Positions 53,210 to 62,551 of a stretch of 64,000 nucleotides of DNA are shown here, piece by piece. Position numbers and translations under genes: made by a program. This DNA is from Cohnella cholangitidis (GTDB taxonomy: Bacteria > Bacillota > Bacilli > Paenibacillales > Paenibacillaceae), in contig NZ_CP041969.1 in assembly GCF_014107495.1 (NCBI RefSeq), forward strand, positions 620,001 through 684,000, given 5' to 3'. The stretch's first letter is position 1. Every line of letters begins with the position of its first letter. The notes below the pieces were generated by a model that did no database searches, was not told where the DNA came from, and worked only from the letters and a program-made list of their open reading frames with translations.

Positions 53210-54517
53210 ATGAGATCAACGTCAGCGCGAATGTTAAGGAGTTTGGGGATAAGCCTGCTCCTAGTCGTTACCGTAGGTTGCGGATTAGGTACCGGCGGGA
53301 ATCAGGCGTCGCAGTCTGCTCCCCCACTCCAGTCTCCGTCTCCGTCAGCTGAACCGTCACCTTCTCAAGCGCCGCCGGCAAGTCCCTCTTCCCCCTCGGA
53401 GATTAACCCGAGCGGGAATGTTGACATTAACGACATCATTAGCCAAATGACCTTAGAGCAGAAAGTCGGTCAAATGCTCCTCGCGGGCATCGAAGGTAAG
53501 AAAATCGATTCTTCCATGAAGAAAATGATTGCGGAACAACATGTCGGAGGCATTATTTTATACAAAAATAATTTCTCCGATTTGGCTGGTTCGGTCCGCC
53601 TAGTCAACGAGCTCAAACAAGCGAACAACGGCAATCCTGCGCCGCTCTTCATTAGCGTAGATCAAGAAGGCGGAAAAGTCAGTCGGTTGCCCAAGGAATT
53701 CGAAGCCATTCCTAACGCGGATAAAGTCGGTCGAACCGGCGACCCCGAACTAGCGAATGAAATGGGCGTTTTATTATCGAAAGAACTGAATCTCATGGGC
53801 TTCAACATAAATTTCGCGCCAGTTCTCGACATTAACAGCAATCCGAAAAACCCGGTCATCGGCAGCCGATCTTTCGGCAAAGACGCGGACTTGGTCTCGA
53901 AAATGGGCATTGCCGTCATGAAAGGGCTGCAAGAAGGCGGAACGATTCCGGTTGTCAAACATTTTCCCGGGCATGGAGACACTTCAGTCGACTCGCATCT
54001 GGATTTGCCGATCGTCAATAAGTCGACCAAACAGCTAGAATCGTTGGAATGGGTTCCCTTCCGCGCCGCCATAGAGAACGGGACGGACGCCGTCATGGTC
54101 GCGCACATTCTGTTCCCGCTCATCGACCCGGACGCTCCGGCTTCCTTCTCGAAAATCATCATCGACGAGCAGCTTCGCGGAACTCTCGGTTTCGAAGGCG
54201 TAGTCATAACGGACGACATGACTATGGGAGCCATCGCCGATCACTACGGCATCGAGGAGGCAGCGGTGAAGTCGGTGCAAGCGGGAAGCGATATTCTGCT
54301 TATCGCTCATGGTTACAATACGGAAAAAAAAGTGTACGACAAGCTGTTGCAATCGGTAAGATCCGGACAGCTCTCGGAATCTCGTATCGACGACAGCGTC
54401 CGTCGGATTCTATCCTTGAAACGCAAATACGGGCTATCCGACGAGCTTGTTTCCACTCCTGCAGCCGACGAACTGCCTAATGAAGAAATACGCCAATGGC
54501 TCTCACGTCTTAAATAG
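53210..54517 (+). CDS. nagZ: beta-N-acetylhexosaminidase (NagZ-like, GH3) lipoprotein
   Basis: A 435-residue surface enzyme that trims GlcNAc from muropeptides. The lipobox VTVGC gives Cys24. A Pro/Ser/Gln-rich linker extends to about 65. The GH3 domain contains MLLAGIEGKKIDSSM, SVDQEGGKVSRLP, the catalytic-loop signature KHFPGHGDTSVDSHLDLP (with the His/Asp general-acid dyad of NagZ enzymes), and the nucleophile segment VITDDMTMGAI. AAGAGGAGG precedes the ATG. Together with nagE it suggests recycling of wall GlcNAc. Confidence 0.92.
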   Translation: MRSTSARMLRSLGISLLLVVTVGCGLGTGGNQASQSAPPLQSPSPSAEPSPSQAPPASPSSPSEINPSGNVDINDIISQMTLEQKVGQMLLAGIEGKKIDSSMKKMIAEQHVGGIILYKNNFSDLAGSVRLVNELKQANNGNPAPLFISVDQEGGKVSRLPKEFEAIPNADKVGRTGDPELANEMGVLLSKELNLMGFNINFAPVLDINSNPKNPVIGSRSFGKDADLVSKMGIAVMKGLQEGGTIPVVKHFPGHGDTSVDSHLDLPIVNKSTKQLESLEWVPFRAAIENGTDAVMVAHILFPLIDPDAPASFSKIIIDEQLRGTLGFEGVVITDDMTMGAIADHYGIEEAAVKSVQAGSDILLIAHGYNTEKKVYDKLLQSVRSGQLSESRIDDSVRRILSLKRKYGLSDELVSTPAADELPNEEIRQWLSRLK

Positions 54518-54524
54518 TAGCGGG

Positions 54525-54566
54525 CGGTAAGGAACGGGGCTCCATACTCCTTCCTTACCGTTTTTT
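54525..54566 (+). terminator. terminator of nagZ
   Basis: CGGTAAGGAA (54525-54534) and TTCCTTACCG (54551-54560) arms then six T. Confidence 0.92.
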
Positions 54567-54575
54567 CTTTTATAG

Positions 54576-55053
54576 CCACTATCCCCCTCGCTCAGTATCC
54601 TCCTATTTTTCTTTGTCTCCCCTCCGCCTTTGCTACATCATTTGTCACGTCCACATCCGTTATCCCTTTCGCTCAGTTTTCTCCCTCTCCCTCCAGCCTC
54701 AATTAGCTAATTGTCACCTCTATATCCATTATCCCCTTCATTCAGTTTCCACCCCTCCCTTAAAGTTACTTATACCTTCATTATCCCTTTCGTTCAGACA
54801 AGGAGATTAAATTCAGTTACCAGTCCATTCAAAACGCTTAGATATTGAACAATATTAGTTGCCACTGAGTAAAGGGATAATGGGTTTAACGACTCGGGTG
54901 ACGTACTCAATCTAGCACCTGAGCGAGGGGGATAATGGGCATAGTGTGAATACGAGAAACCTACGAAATCGAGCCCCTGAGCGAGTGGGATAGTGGACAT
55001 AGTGAATCTAGGCGACTTAATCAATCGAGATTGCTGAGCGAGGGGGATAATGG
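54576..55053. repeat. symmetric array of eight 20-bp repeats, four in each orientation
   Basis: Consensus CTGAGCGAGGGGGATAATGG. Minus-oriented copies are at 54576-54595, 54657-54676, 54726-54745 and 54778-54797. Plus-oriented copies are at 54865-54883 (one base short), 54919-54938, 54977-54996 and 55034-55053. Successive right-hand copies start 54-58 bases apart; the spacers also share scattered words (for example CATAGTG and AATCGAG). The left spacings are 81, 69 and 52 bases. No gene is inside. This is the whole content of the 570-base gap between nagZ and the ABC permease. Confidence 0.88.
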
Positions 55054-55054
55054 A

Positions 55055-55080
55055 AAAAGGAGCCGCGCGAGCAGCTCCTC
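55055..55080 (-). terminator. terminator of the ABC pair
   Basis: On the minus strand GGAGC...GCTCC with five U after it, 8 bases past the permease stop. The stem is short. Confidence 0.55.
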
Positions 55081-55087
55081 AGGAGGA

Positions 55088-56206
55088 CTAACGGACTTCC
55101 ACTTTTCCTTTGCGGTAAATGAGGGCGCCGATGCCGAATGCGACGATTCCCCATGCTCCGAGAATTCCGATGCCCATCCAGAAATCTCCCGTCGCGATTC
55201 CGCTGCCGTAAACCATGCCGTCGCGGATGCTATTCACGAAGTACGTGAGCGGCAGCACCTCCGAGACGGGAACCAGCCATTCCGGAAATCCGCTCGTCGG
55301 GAAAAATATCCCGCTTAAGAACATCATGAGAAAACTAGCGATATTGGCGATCCCCATATAAGCTTCGATAGATTTACTGAACGATGAGAATAAATATCCC
55401 AAAGCGTTAAAGGCAAGCGCACCGACGAAAAATCCTACAACTAGCGTAGCGATATCTATGTGCAAATTCGCGCCGAACCCGAGTACGCCGATCACGGATA
55501 GGATTACGATCTGTACGACCCCGAGAACGAAACGAACGATCATGCCTGCCATGCCGAATAGTCCCATTTTGACAGGCGTCATTCTTAGCCGTTTCAATAA
55601 GCCTTTACGCCTCATTTCGACCATGTCTACCATGCCGAACAGGCCTCCTTGCGCGACTGCCAGCGCAATCATCCCCGTCATCAGGAAGTCGACATAGCTT
55701 AAATCCTCGCTTCCGTTGGAGACGGCCTGCGTTTCCAGCTTGAAAGTAGGCTGAACCTTAGACACCGCGTAGTTGGATTGAACGATGAATTGTTCTAAAG
55801 TGGCACTTATCCCAAGTGTAGTCGCGCTCTTTTCGTTTTCTTTGTTCACGATTAATTTCAAAGTTGTTGCGTCAGAAGTTGCAGGAAGAATAATAATGGC
55901 ATCAACGTCTTTATCTTTAACCCATTTGTCGGCCTGCTCCTCGCTGACCGGCGTATCCGACTTCCACTCAAAGACCGGAACCTGCTTAAGATAATCCTCC
56001 AACACATTCGATGTCTCGTTAGCGTTAGTCTTGACTATGGCAATCTTCGCTTTGAAGTCGCTGCTGCCGCTCCCTCCGAAGATAACCATGAAGATGACCA
56101 TTAATATAATTGGGAAAAATAGATTCCAAAACCAAACTTGCTTCTCCCGGAACATCATTTTGATTTGCGCTCCGAACAGCTTGCCTAGTTGTTTGCCGTT
56201 ACTCAC
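55088..56206 (-). CDS. ABC-2 type transporter permease
   Basis: A 372-residue drug-type permease: one N-terminal helix (LFFPIILMVIFMVIFGG), an outside domain of about 130 residues, and five C-terminal helices. MVEMRRKGLLKRLRMTPVKMGLFGMAGMIVRF is the coupling-helix segment and SFLMMFLSGIFFPTSGFPEWL the typical late loop. It is 1 base downstream of the ATPase gene and co-translated with it. Substrate unknown. Confidence 0.85.
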   Translation of the reverse strand: MSNGKQLGKLFGAQIKMMFREKQVWFWNLFFPIILMVIFMVIFGGSGSSDFKAKIAIVKTNANETSNVLEDYLKQVPVFEWKSDTPVSEEQADKWVKDKDVDAIIILPATSDATTLKLIVNKENEKSATTLGISATLEQFIVQSNYAVSKVQPTFKLETQAVSNGSEDLSYVDFLMTGMIALAVAQGGLFGMVDMVEMRRKGLLKRLRMTPVKMGLFGMAGMIVRFVLGVVQIVILSVIGVLGFGANLHIDIATLVVGFFVGALAFNALGYLFSSFSKSIEAYMGIANIASFLMMFLSGIFFPTSGFPEWLVPVSEVLPLTYFVNSIRDGMVYGSGIATGDFWMGIGILGAWGIVAFGIGALIYRKGKVEVR

Positions 56207-56207
56207 C

Positions 56208-57137
56208 TTAGTCCCTCCACTCTTTGCCCGTAAAGGCGATAAATACGTCTTCTAAGCTCATTTCGCGAATGGACACCTGTTCGACGCGGTAGCCCCGTTC
56301 TTTGGTAAACCCGAATATGCCGTACAAGGTTTCCTCTGGCTGTACGGACCAAAGCTTAAGAGATGAACCTTCCCGCGCCGTACGAACGACCGTAGGCTGC
56401 TCTTTCGCTACTTCTTCCGTATCTATCGCCGCTTGTTCCCCATCTTGGAAGAACAGCCGTACTTCCCTTTCTTTCGTCAGGCGATCGATAAGCTTAGCTG
56501 GAGTGTCTAACGTAACGATACGCCCTTGATCGACAATGCATACGCGGTCGCTTAGCTTCTCCGCCTCTTCCATGTAATGCGTCGTAAGAATCGTTGTTTT
56601 ACCAAGTTCCTTAAGCTTGAGTACGATGTCCCAAATGTTGCGGCGAGCTTGCGGATCGAGCCCGGTAGTCGGTTCATCCAGGAAAATAATAAGCGGATCG
56701 CTAACCATAGCAAGACCGATCGCCAATCTTTGCCGCTGTCCGCCGGATAACGATTTCACTCTCTTATTGCGATGATCGGTCAAATTGATCATTTCCAACA
56801 CTTCGGCAACTGTCTTAGGGCGTGGATAAAACGAGGAGAACAACTCCAAGTTTTCTTCCACGGTCAACAGCTCGAACAAGGAGCTGGATTGAGGCTGAAC
56901 TCCGATTATGTACTTAATCTGCTCCGCGTTTTTATCCCAGGTCAGCCCGTTAATCGCTATCGTCCCGGCATCCGGAGGCAGCATGCCTTCGATCATTTCC
57001 AGAGTCGTTGTTTTGCCTGCGCCGTTAGGACCAATGATCGTAAACACCTCTCCGGCTTCAACGGAAAAGCTTATTTCTTCAACGGCTTTCACCGTTCCGA
57101 AAGATTTGCGCAGACCTTTCACCTCTAACATGGACAT
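56208..57137 (-). CDS. ABC transporter ATP-binding protein (drug exporter type)
   Basis: A 309-residue DrrA-type ATPase: Walker A GPNGAGKTTTLEMIEG, Q-loop GVQPQSSSLF, signature LSGGQRQRLAIGLA, Walker B IFLDEPTTGLDPQARR and switch His in TTHYMEE. The C-terminal 90 residues are the regulatory tail of this class. The ATG is preceded by GAAGGAG. An 18-bp palindrome about 100 bases upstream may control the pair. Confidence 0.88.
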   Translation of the reverse strand: MSMLEVKGLRKSFGTVKAVEEISFSVEAGEVFTIIGPNGAGKTTTLEMIEGMLPPDAGTIAINGLTWDKNAEQIKYIIGVQPQSSSLFELLTVEENLELFSSFYPRPKTVAEVLEMINLTDHRNKRVKSLSGGQRQRLAIGLAMVSDPLIIFLDEPTTGLDPQARRNIWDIVLKLKELGKTTILTTHYMEEAEKLSDRVCIVDQGRIVTLDTPAKLIDRLTKEREVRLFFQDGEQAAIDTEEVAKEQPTVVRTAREGSSLKLWSVQPEETLYGIFGFTKERGYRVEQVSIREMSLEDVFIAFTGKEWRD

Positions 57138-57233
57138 AGATCCGTTTCCTCTCCTTCATTTTCCAATTTCATGACTAGTTACATTGTATCTCAGCCTATG
57201 GACCGACTACACCGTCTACGGCACGCTTTTGTT

Positions 57234-57251
57234 ATCGGTCTTGAGACCGAT
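57234..57251. promoter_or_regulatory. 18-bp palindrome upstream of the ABC pair
   Basis: ATCGGTCT-TG-AGACCGAT, a perfect inverted repeat 97-114 bases upstream of the ATPase start. A possible repressor operator (TetR- or GntR-like size). Confidence 0.45.
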
Positions 57252-57273
57252 GCGCTGTATATCCGCTCAAAAC

Positions 57274-57318
57274 AAAAAAAGATTGTCCCCACGTGTAAAA
57301 TGCACCTGGAAGACAACC
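57274..57318 (-). terminator. terminator of the YvyF-like gene
   Basis: GGTTGTC/GATTGTC-type outer stem (GACAACC with GATTGTC, partly wobble) and CCAGGTGCA/TACACGTGG inner stem, followed by seven U on the minus strand. Confidence 0.7.
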
Positions 57319-57341
57319 TAGTTGGGTAGAGAGACACCCGG

Positions 57342-57746
57342 TTAGTTCTTTACGATGTAGCTATGGGCAGCACGAAGTCGCTCTTTCATCTTCTGTTCCC
57401 GTTCCAATGTACGGGCGATATCGTCTTTAATTTTGGTTGAGCACGGAGTGCACAGATGTCCTCTCCGAATCGGCGAGGCGCATAGATCGCATTGATCGGT
57501 CATGTTCGGGTAATCGAATATGCTGAGCTTTCCTTTTCTGATCCAGGCTCGTATTCGTTGGGGAGACAATGTCGTAGCTTGCGCGAGGTCCTCCGTCGTA
57601 GCCATCCGGTTACGTAGTAGATACCGCTCGATAGACTGCATCTGTTGGTCCACGATTGTCGCGCAGCTTGCGCATAGGTTGCGCGGATTTTTCTGAAAAA
57701 CGTTCCCGCATTCCGGACAATGGGCAACCATTAGTTCATTCGACAT
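57342..57746 (-). CDS. yvyF: YvyF-like flagellar-operon-type zinc protein (TIGR03826-like)
   Basis: A 134-residue cytoplasmic protein. An N-terminal zinc ribbon (CPECGNVFQKNPRNLCASC), a MerR/HTH-like middle (RMATTEDLAQATTLSPQRIRAWIRKGKLS) and a second Cys cluster (CDLCASPIRRGHLCTPC) match the architecture of B. subtilis YvyF. That gene lies in the flgM-flgK region; here it is next to pyrimidine genes, so its flagellar link is uncertain. No good alternative function. Confidence 0.75.
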   Translation of the reverse strand: MSNELMVAHCPECGNVFQKNPRNLCASCATIVDQQMQSIERYLLRNRMATTEDLAQATTLSPQRIRAWIRKGKLSIFDYPNMTDQCDLCASPIRRGHLCTPCSTKIKDDIARTLEREQKMKERLRAAHSYIVKN

Positions 57747-57823
57747 ATGAATACCCCATTTGTTGGTTCTATAGAACCAATATTAGCATAGGTCCTCCGA
57801 ATTTTCATCAAAATTATTTCATG

Positions 57824-57855
57824 CAAAAAGCTGCCCCCGAAAACGGAAGCAGCTT
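57824..57855 (-). terminator. terminator of the pyrimidine operon
   Basis: AAGCTGC/GCAGCTT arms with inner TCCG/CGGGG-type pairs and UUU on the minus strand. Confidence 0.75.
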
Positions 57856-57868
57856 ATCATATAGCGCT

Positions 57869-58516
57869 TTATTTACCGAAGGCTTGCGGATTCTCGCGCC
57901 AAGATTGCAGCAAGCTCACATCCGATTCGCTAATCGTTCCGCGACGGCGGGCTTCTTCTACCAAGGCGGTGTAGTTCGACAATGTTTGCAGCTCGATGCC
58001 CTCTTCGCGGAACGCTTCCTCCGCTATAGCGAATTGATACGTGAAGATGGCCAGAACGCTTTGGACGTCTCCGCCGGCTTCTATGACCGCAAGCGCGGCT
58101 TTCAACGAGCTGCCGCCGGTCGAAATCAAATCTTCGATGACAACGACTTTCTGTCCTTCTTTGATCGTGCCTTCGATCTGATTTTGTTTCCCGTGTCCTT
58201 TGGCTTTGTCGCGAATGTAAGCCATAGGAAGATTCAGCTTCTGCGCGACCCAAGCGGCGTGAGGAATTCCGGCGGTCGCGGTTCCCGCGATGACTTCCGT
58301 GTCCGGGTATCGGGCGCGGATCAGCTGCGCGAATCCTTCGGCAATCGAATCGCGAATGGCCGGATGGCCCATCGTCAGCCGATTATCGCAGTAGATCGGA
58401 GAGATGATTCCGGAAGTCCATGTAAACGGTTCGTTGGGGCGAAGATGTACCGCCCCTATGTCCAATAGATTTCCAGCAATGGATGCTGGCAATTGTTCCA
58501 AAGAAATTTCGTTCAT
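57869..58516 (-). CDS. pyrE: orotate phosphoribosyltransferase
   Basis: A 215-residue enzyme joining orotate to PRPP to make OMP. FTWTSGIISPIYCDNR is the orotate/5'-phosphate region, TAGIPHAAWVAQKLNLPMAYIRDKAKGHGKQNQIEG carries the flexible catalytic loop, and KVVVIEDLISTGGSSL is the PRPP-binding motif. The ATG overlaps the pyrF stop (ATGA), so they are coupled; the longer upstream frame is inside pyrF. It is the last gene of the operon, followed by a terminator. Confidence 0.95.
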   Translation of the reverse strand: MNEISLEQLPASIAGNLLDIGAVHLRPNEPFTWTSGIISPIYCDNRLTMGHPAIRDSIAEGFAQLIRARYPDTEVIAGTATAGIPHAAWVAQKLNLPMAYIRDKAKGHGKQNQIEGTIKEGQKVVVIEDLISTGGSSLKAALAVIEAGGDVQSVLAIFTYQFAIAEEAFREEGIELQTLSNYTALVEEARRRGTISESDVSLLQSWRENPQAFGK

Positions 58517-59253
58517 GCTTCGGTCATCTCCTTCAAAATGGTATCCAGCGCCTCGGCTGGATCGCTTGCGGCGGTAATCGGGCGTCCGATGACGAGATAA
58601 TCGGTTCCCCCGGTCACGGCGTCCCTTGGCGTCGTAATTCTGGATTGATCCCCCGTGTCCGCGCCTCTGGGGCGAATTCCCGGTGTAACCGTAATAAATC
58701 CCGTGCCGCAAGCGTTTTTGATCGCGGCAACCTCTAATGGAGATGCAACTACTCCTTGAAGGCCTGCTTCGCGGGCTAACTTAGCATACCTTACTACGGC
58801 GTCTTCTACTTGTCCCGGAATGCCAATTTGCTCATTTAATACCGATTGGCTAGTACTGGTAAGCTGGGTAACCGCGATAACGATCGGAGCATGCTCCGCG
58901 TCTCCCGAGTCAACCGCTTCCTTAACTCCCACGGCCGCGGCGCTCATCATATCCAAGCCGCCGGCTCCGTGAACGTTGAACATATCCACGCCAAGCCTTG
59001 TAATGCTCCGCGCGCCTCCCCGCACCGTATTCGGAATATCATGCATTTTCAAATCGAGAAATACGCGAAACCCGCGGGATTTCAGCTCGCGGACGACGGA
59101 AGGGCCCGCCGCGTAAAACAGCTCCATTCCCACCTTCATCCAGCATCCCGCTCCGCGCAGTTGTTCGGCTAACGCCAACGCAGCGGCAGCATCCGGCTTA
59201 TCGAGCGCGACCATGACCTTGCCCGCGGCGTCCGCCCGAGAAAGATTTGCCAT
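58513..59253 (-). CDS. pyrF: orotidine 5'-phosphate decarboxylase
   Basis: A 246-residue TIM-barrel enzyme that makes UMP from OMP. VALDKPD gives the substrate Asp, and FLDLKMHDIPNTVRGG contains the catalytic Asp-Lys-Asp tetrad part. VTPGIRPRGAD and LVIGRPITAASDPAEAL form the phosphate-binding end. AGGAGG precedes the ATG. It is 80 bases downstream of carB, with a hairpin between. Confidence 0.95.
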   Translation of the reverse strand: MANLSRADAAGKVMVALDKPDAAAALALAEQLRGAGCWMKVGMELFYAAGPSVVRELKSRGFRVFLDLKMHDIPNTVRGGARSITRLGVDMFNVHGAGGLDMMSAAAVGVKEAVDSGDAEHAPIVIAVTQLTSTSQSVLNEQIGIPGQVEDAVVRYAKLAREAGLQGVVASPLEVAAIKNACGTGFITVTPGIRPRGADTGDQSRITTPRDAVTGGTDYLVIGRPITAASDPAEALDTILKEMTEA

Positions 59254-59290
59254 TGTTATGCCTCCTTATCGATTTGAATCTCATATAGAA

Positions 59291-59321
59291 GCCCGATCCT
59301 CTATCGGTTAGAGGACCGGGC
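59291..59321 (-). promoter_or_regulatory. hairpin between carB and pyrF
   Basis: GCCCGATCCTCT (59291-59302) and AGAGGACCGGGC (59310-59321) pair fully on the minus-strand RNA (one G:U). No U-run follows. It may be a stability or processing element inside the operon. Confidence 0.45.
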
Positions 59322-59333
59322 GGCTAACTGTTA

Positions 59334-62300
59334 TTAGGATTGGAAAGCAGGCATTGGCTCGCTTGAGAAACGCAGTGCTTGAAGCATATTGAGCAAGGCG
59401 CTTACCGTATCAAGCGAAGTTAAGCAGACAACTCCGTTTTCGACTGCTTCGCGACGAATGCGGAAGCCGTCGCGCTCAGGCGTTTTGCCCTTCGTTAACG
59501 TGTTGACGACGAATTGCGCTTGGCCGGTACGAATCAAGTCTAGAATGTTAGGGGAACCGTCGGACAGCTTGTTCACGCGGCGAACCTTAAGACCCGCTGC
59601 TTCCAAAGCATCTGCCGTCCCGCCCGTGGCGAGAAGCTTATAGCCCAGGTTGTAGAAGCCCTTTAAGATTTGAATCGCTTCGTCTTTATCTTTGTCGGCA
59701 ACGGTAGCGATGATCGCTCCCGAATTCGGAATTTTCATCCCGGAACCGACCAAGCCCTTATACAAGGCTTTTGCGTAATAACGGTCGCGTCCCATGACTT
59801 CGCCCGTCGATTTCATCTCAGGCGTCAACGTCGGGTCAACCCTGCGAAGCTTCGCGAAGGAGAATACCGGAACTTTGACGGAGACGAAATCGTCTTCCGG
59901 CCAGAGCCCTTCTTGGTAACCGAGCTCCGTTAATTTTTTGCCGAGGATCGCTTGAGTAGCCAAATTCGCCATCGGAATTTTGGTTACTTTGCTCAAGAAC
60001 GGAACCGTACGCGACGAACGAGGGTTAACCTCGATGACGTACACTTTGTCCTGCCACACGACGAATTGGATATTCACAAGACCTACGGTCTTAAGCTCTT
60101 TGGCGATCTTGATCGTAATATCGATCGCTTGTTGCTTAATATCGTCCGAGAGCGATTGCGGAGGATACACCGCAATAGAGTCGCCGGAGTGAACGCCCGC
60201 GCGCTCTACGTGCTCCATGATTCCCGGGATCAATACGGTTTCGCCGTCGCAAATCGCATCGACTTCGATTTCTTTGCCGAGCATGTAACGGTCGATCAGA
60301 ACCGGATGCTCAGGGTTGATTTTAACGGCGACTTCCATATAGGAGAGCAACTCCTCGTCGGAGTATACGATTTCCATCGCGCGCCCGCCGAGTACGTAAG
60401 ACGGACGAACGAGAACCGGATAACCAAGCTCTTGCGCCGCGCCTACTGCTTCATCTACGGAAGTAACCGTAGTTCCTTTCGGTTGAGGAACGTTCAGCTT
60501 GCTAAGCAAAGCTTCGAACTTCTTGCGGTTCTCGGCTTCGTCGATGCTTTCCAAAGATGTGCCGAGAATGCGCACTCCCGCTTTGGCAAGCGGAGCCGCG
60601 AGATTGATCGCCGTTTGGCCGCCGAATTGAACGATGACTCCGATCGGCTGCTCTTGCTCGATAACGTTCATTACGTCTTCGAAGAAGAGAGGCTCGAAGT
60701 AAAGACGGTCGGAAGTGCTAAAGTCGGTAGAGACGGTCTCCGGGTTATTATTGATAATAACCGCTTCGTATCCCGCATTGCGAATAGCCCATACGGCATG
60801 AACGGTGGAGTAATCGAATTCGATCCCTTGTCCGATCCGGATCGGTCCGGATCCAAGAACGATGATTTTCTCCTTGGCGCTCGGAATAACTTCGTTCTCC
60901 GTCTCGTATGTCGAGTAATAATAAGGAGTCGTCGCTTCGAATTCCGCCGCGCAAGTATCAACCATTTTATATACCGGTTTCAGTCCTTGGCTTAGTCTGT
61001 GAGCGCGAACGTCCGCTTCTTTAGTCAATGCGCCGTTCGGGTGCCTTCGCTGCGAAGCTCGGCGATCGCGCGGTCCGTAAAGCCGTTTCTCTTCGCGGCA
61101 TACAGAGTTTCAGGCGTAAGAGCTGGCTCGCGGCGGATAACGTCTTCGAATTGCACGATGCGCTCGATTTTATCCAAGAACCACCAGTCGATGTTCGTCA
61201 GGTCTTGGATTTGTTGCAACGTCCAACCGCGGCGGAACGCTTCGGCGACCAAGAACAGGCGCTCGTCGTCCGGTTTGATCAGGCGCGTCGTCAGAACTTC
61301 GTCCGCGAGCTCGTTAGCGCCTTTAAGATAGATGCGGTGAACGCCGATTTCAAGCGAACGAACCGCTTTATGGATGGATTCTTCGAATGTACGGCCGATC
61401 GCCATAACTTCGCCTGTCGCTTTCATCTGCGTGCCGAGCTTGCGGTTCGCGGAAGTGAATTTGTCGAACGGCCAACGCGGAATTTTAGCCACGATGTAAT
61501 CAAGAGTCGGTTCGAAGCAAGCATAAGTTTGTCCGGTAACCGGGTTAACGATTTCATCCAACGTGTATCCTACGGCGATTTTGGCCGCCATCTTCGCGAT
61601 CGGATATCCGGTAGCTTTGGAAGCTAGCGCCGAAGAACGGCTTACGCGCGGGTTAACTTCGATTACGTAATATTGATAGCTTTGCGGATCGAGCGCGAAC
61701 TGAACGTTACAGCCGCCTTCGATATTAAGCGCGCGAATGATTTTCAGGGAAGCCGAACGCAGCATTTGGTACTCGCGGTCGGACAGCGTTTGGCTTGGCG
61801 CAACGACGATGCTGTCTCCGGTATGAACGCCAACCGGATCGAAGTTTTCCATGTTACAAACGACGATACAGTTGTCGTTTGCATCGCGCATAACTTCATA
61901 TTCGACTTCTTTCATGCCGGCGATCGATTTCTCGATCAAACATTGTCCGATCGGGCTGTAACGGATACCGTTCGTTACCGTCTCGCGCAGTTCTTCCTCG
62001 TTCGCGGCGATACCGCCGCCCGTTCCGCCCAGCGTATACGCGGGACGTACGATAACCGGGTAACCTAAGCCGTTAGCGAATTCCACGGCAGCTTCTACCG
62101 TCGTTACGATTACGCTCTCCGGTACCGGTTGCTCCAATTCGCGCATCAATTCGCGGAACAAGTCGCGGTCTTCCGCGCGTTCGATCGCATCGAGCTGCGT
62201 GCCGAGCAGCTTAACGTTCTCTTGCTTAAGCACTCCGGCGCGCGCCAGCTCAACGGCCATGTTAAGGCCGGTTTGACCGCCGAGCGTCGGCAGCAATCCG

Positions 62301-62551
62301 TCCGGACGTTCTTGGCGGATGATTTGGGAGACGAACTCCAGATTGATCGGTTCGATGTATACTTTGTCGGCAATGTTCGTATCGGTCATGATCGTAGCCG
62401 GGTTGCTATTGATCAGGACGACCTCGATGCCTTCTTCTTTCAGGGCTTGGCATGCTTGCGTGCCGGCGTAATCGAATTCCGCCGCTTGTCCGATGACGAT
62501 CGGGCCGGAGCCGATAACGAGAATTTTCTTGAGGTCATTATTTCTGGGCAT
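59334..62551 (-). pseudogene. carB: carbamoyl-phosphate synthase large subunit, interrupted by a -1 frameshift
   Basis: Two frames that together make CarB. The first half (62551-61025, 508 codons) has [22 protein letters not shown], both ATP-grasp regions of the first synthase half and ends [17 protein letters not shown]. The second half (61028-59334) continues [30 protein letters not shown], the second grasp half and a regulatory C-terminal domain. A missing base near 61037-61041 (GAAGGCACC, expected GAAGGGCACC) explains the break; restored length is 1072 residues, the family norm. A real split at a TTGA overlap cannot be excluded, but the four similar breaks in this window favour error. Confidence 0.9.

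Noticed and set aside
54576..55053. Repeat array considered as a CRISPR
   Set aside because: The repeats are only 20 bases, degenerate, in both orientations, with related spacers and no cas genes nearby.
59952..60995. 347-codon plus-strand open frame inside carB
   Set aside because: It lies antisense to carB, has no ribosome binding site, and its composition (runs of Arg, His and Asp) is that of a shadow frame.
61025..62551. Genuine split carB with two separate subunits
   Set aside because: The restored length is exactly that of a normal CarB and the second half has no convincing ribosome binding site; the same type of break occurs in three other genes. I kept it as a secondary possibility.
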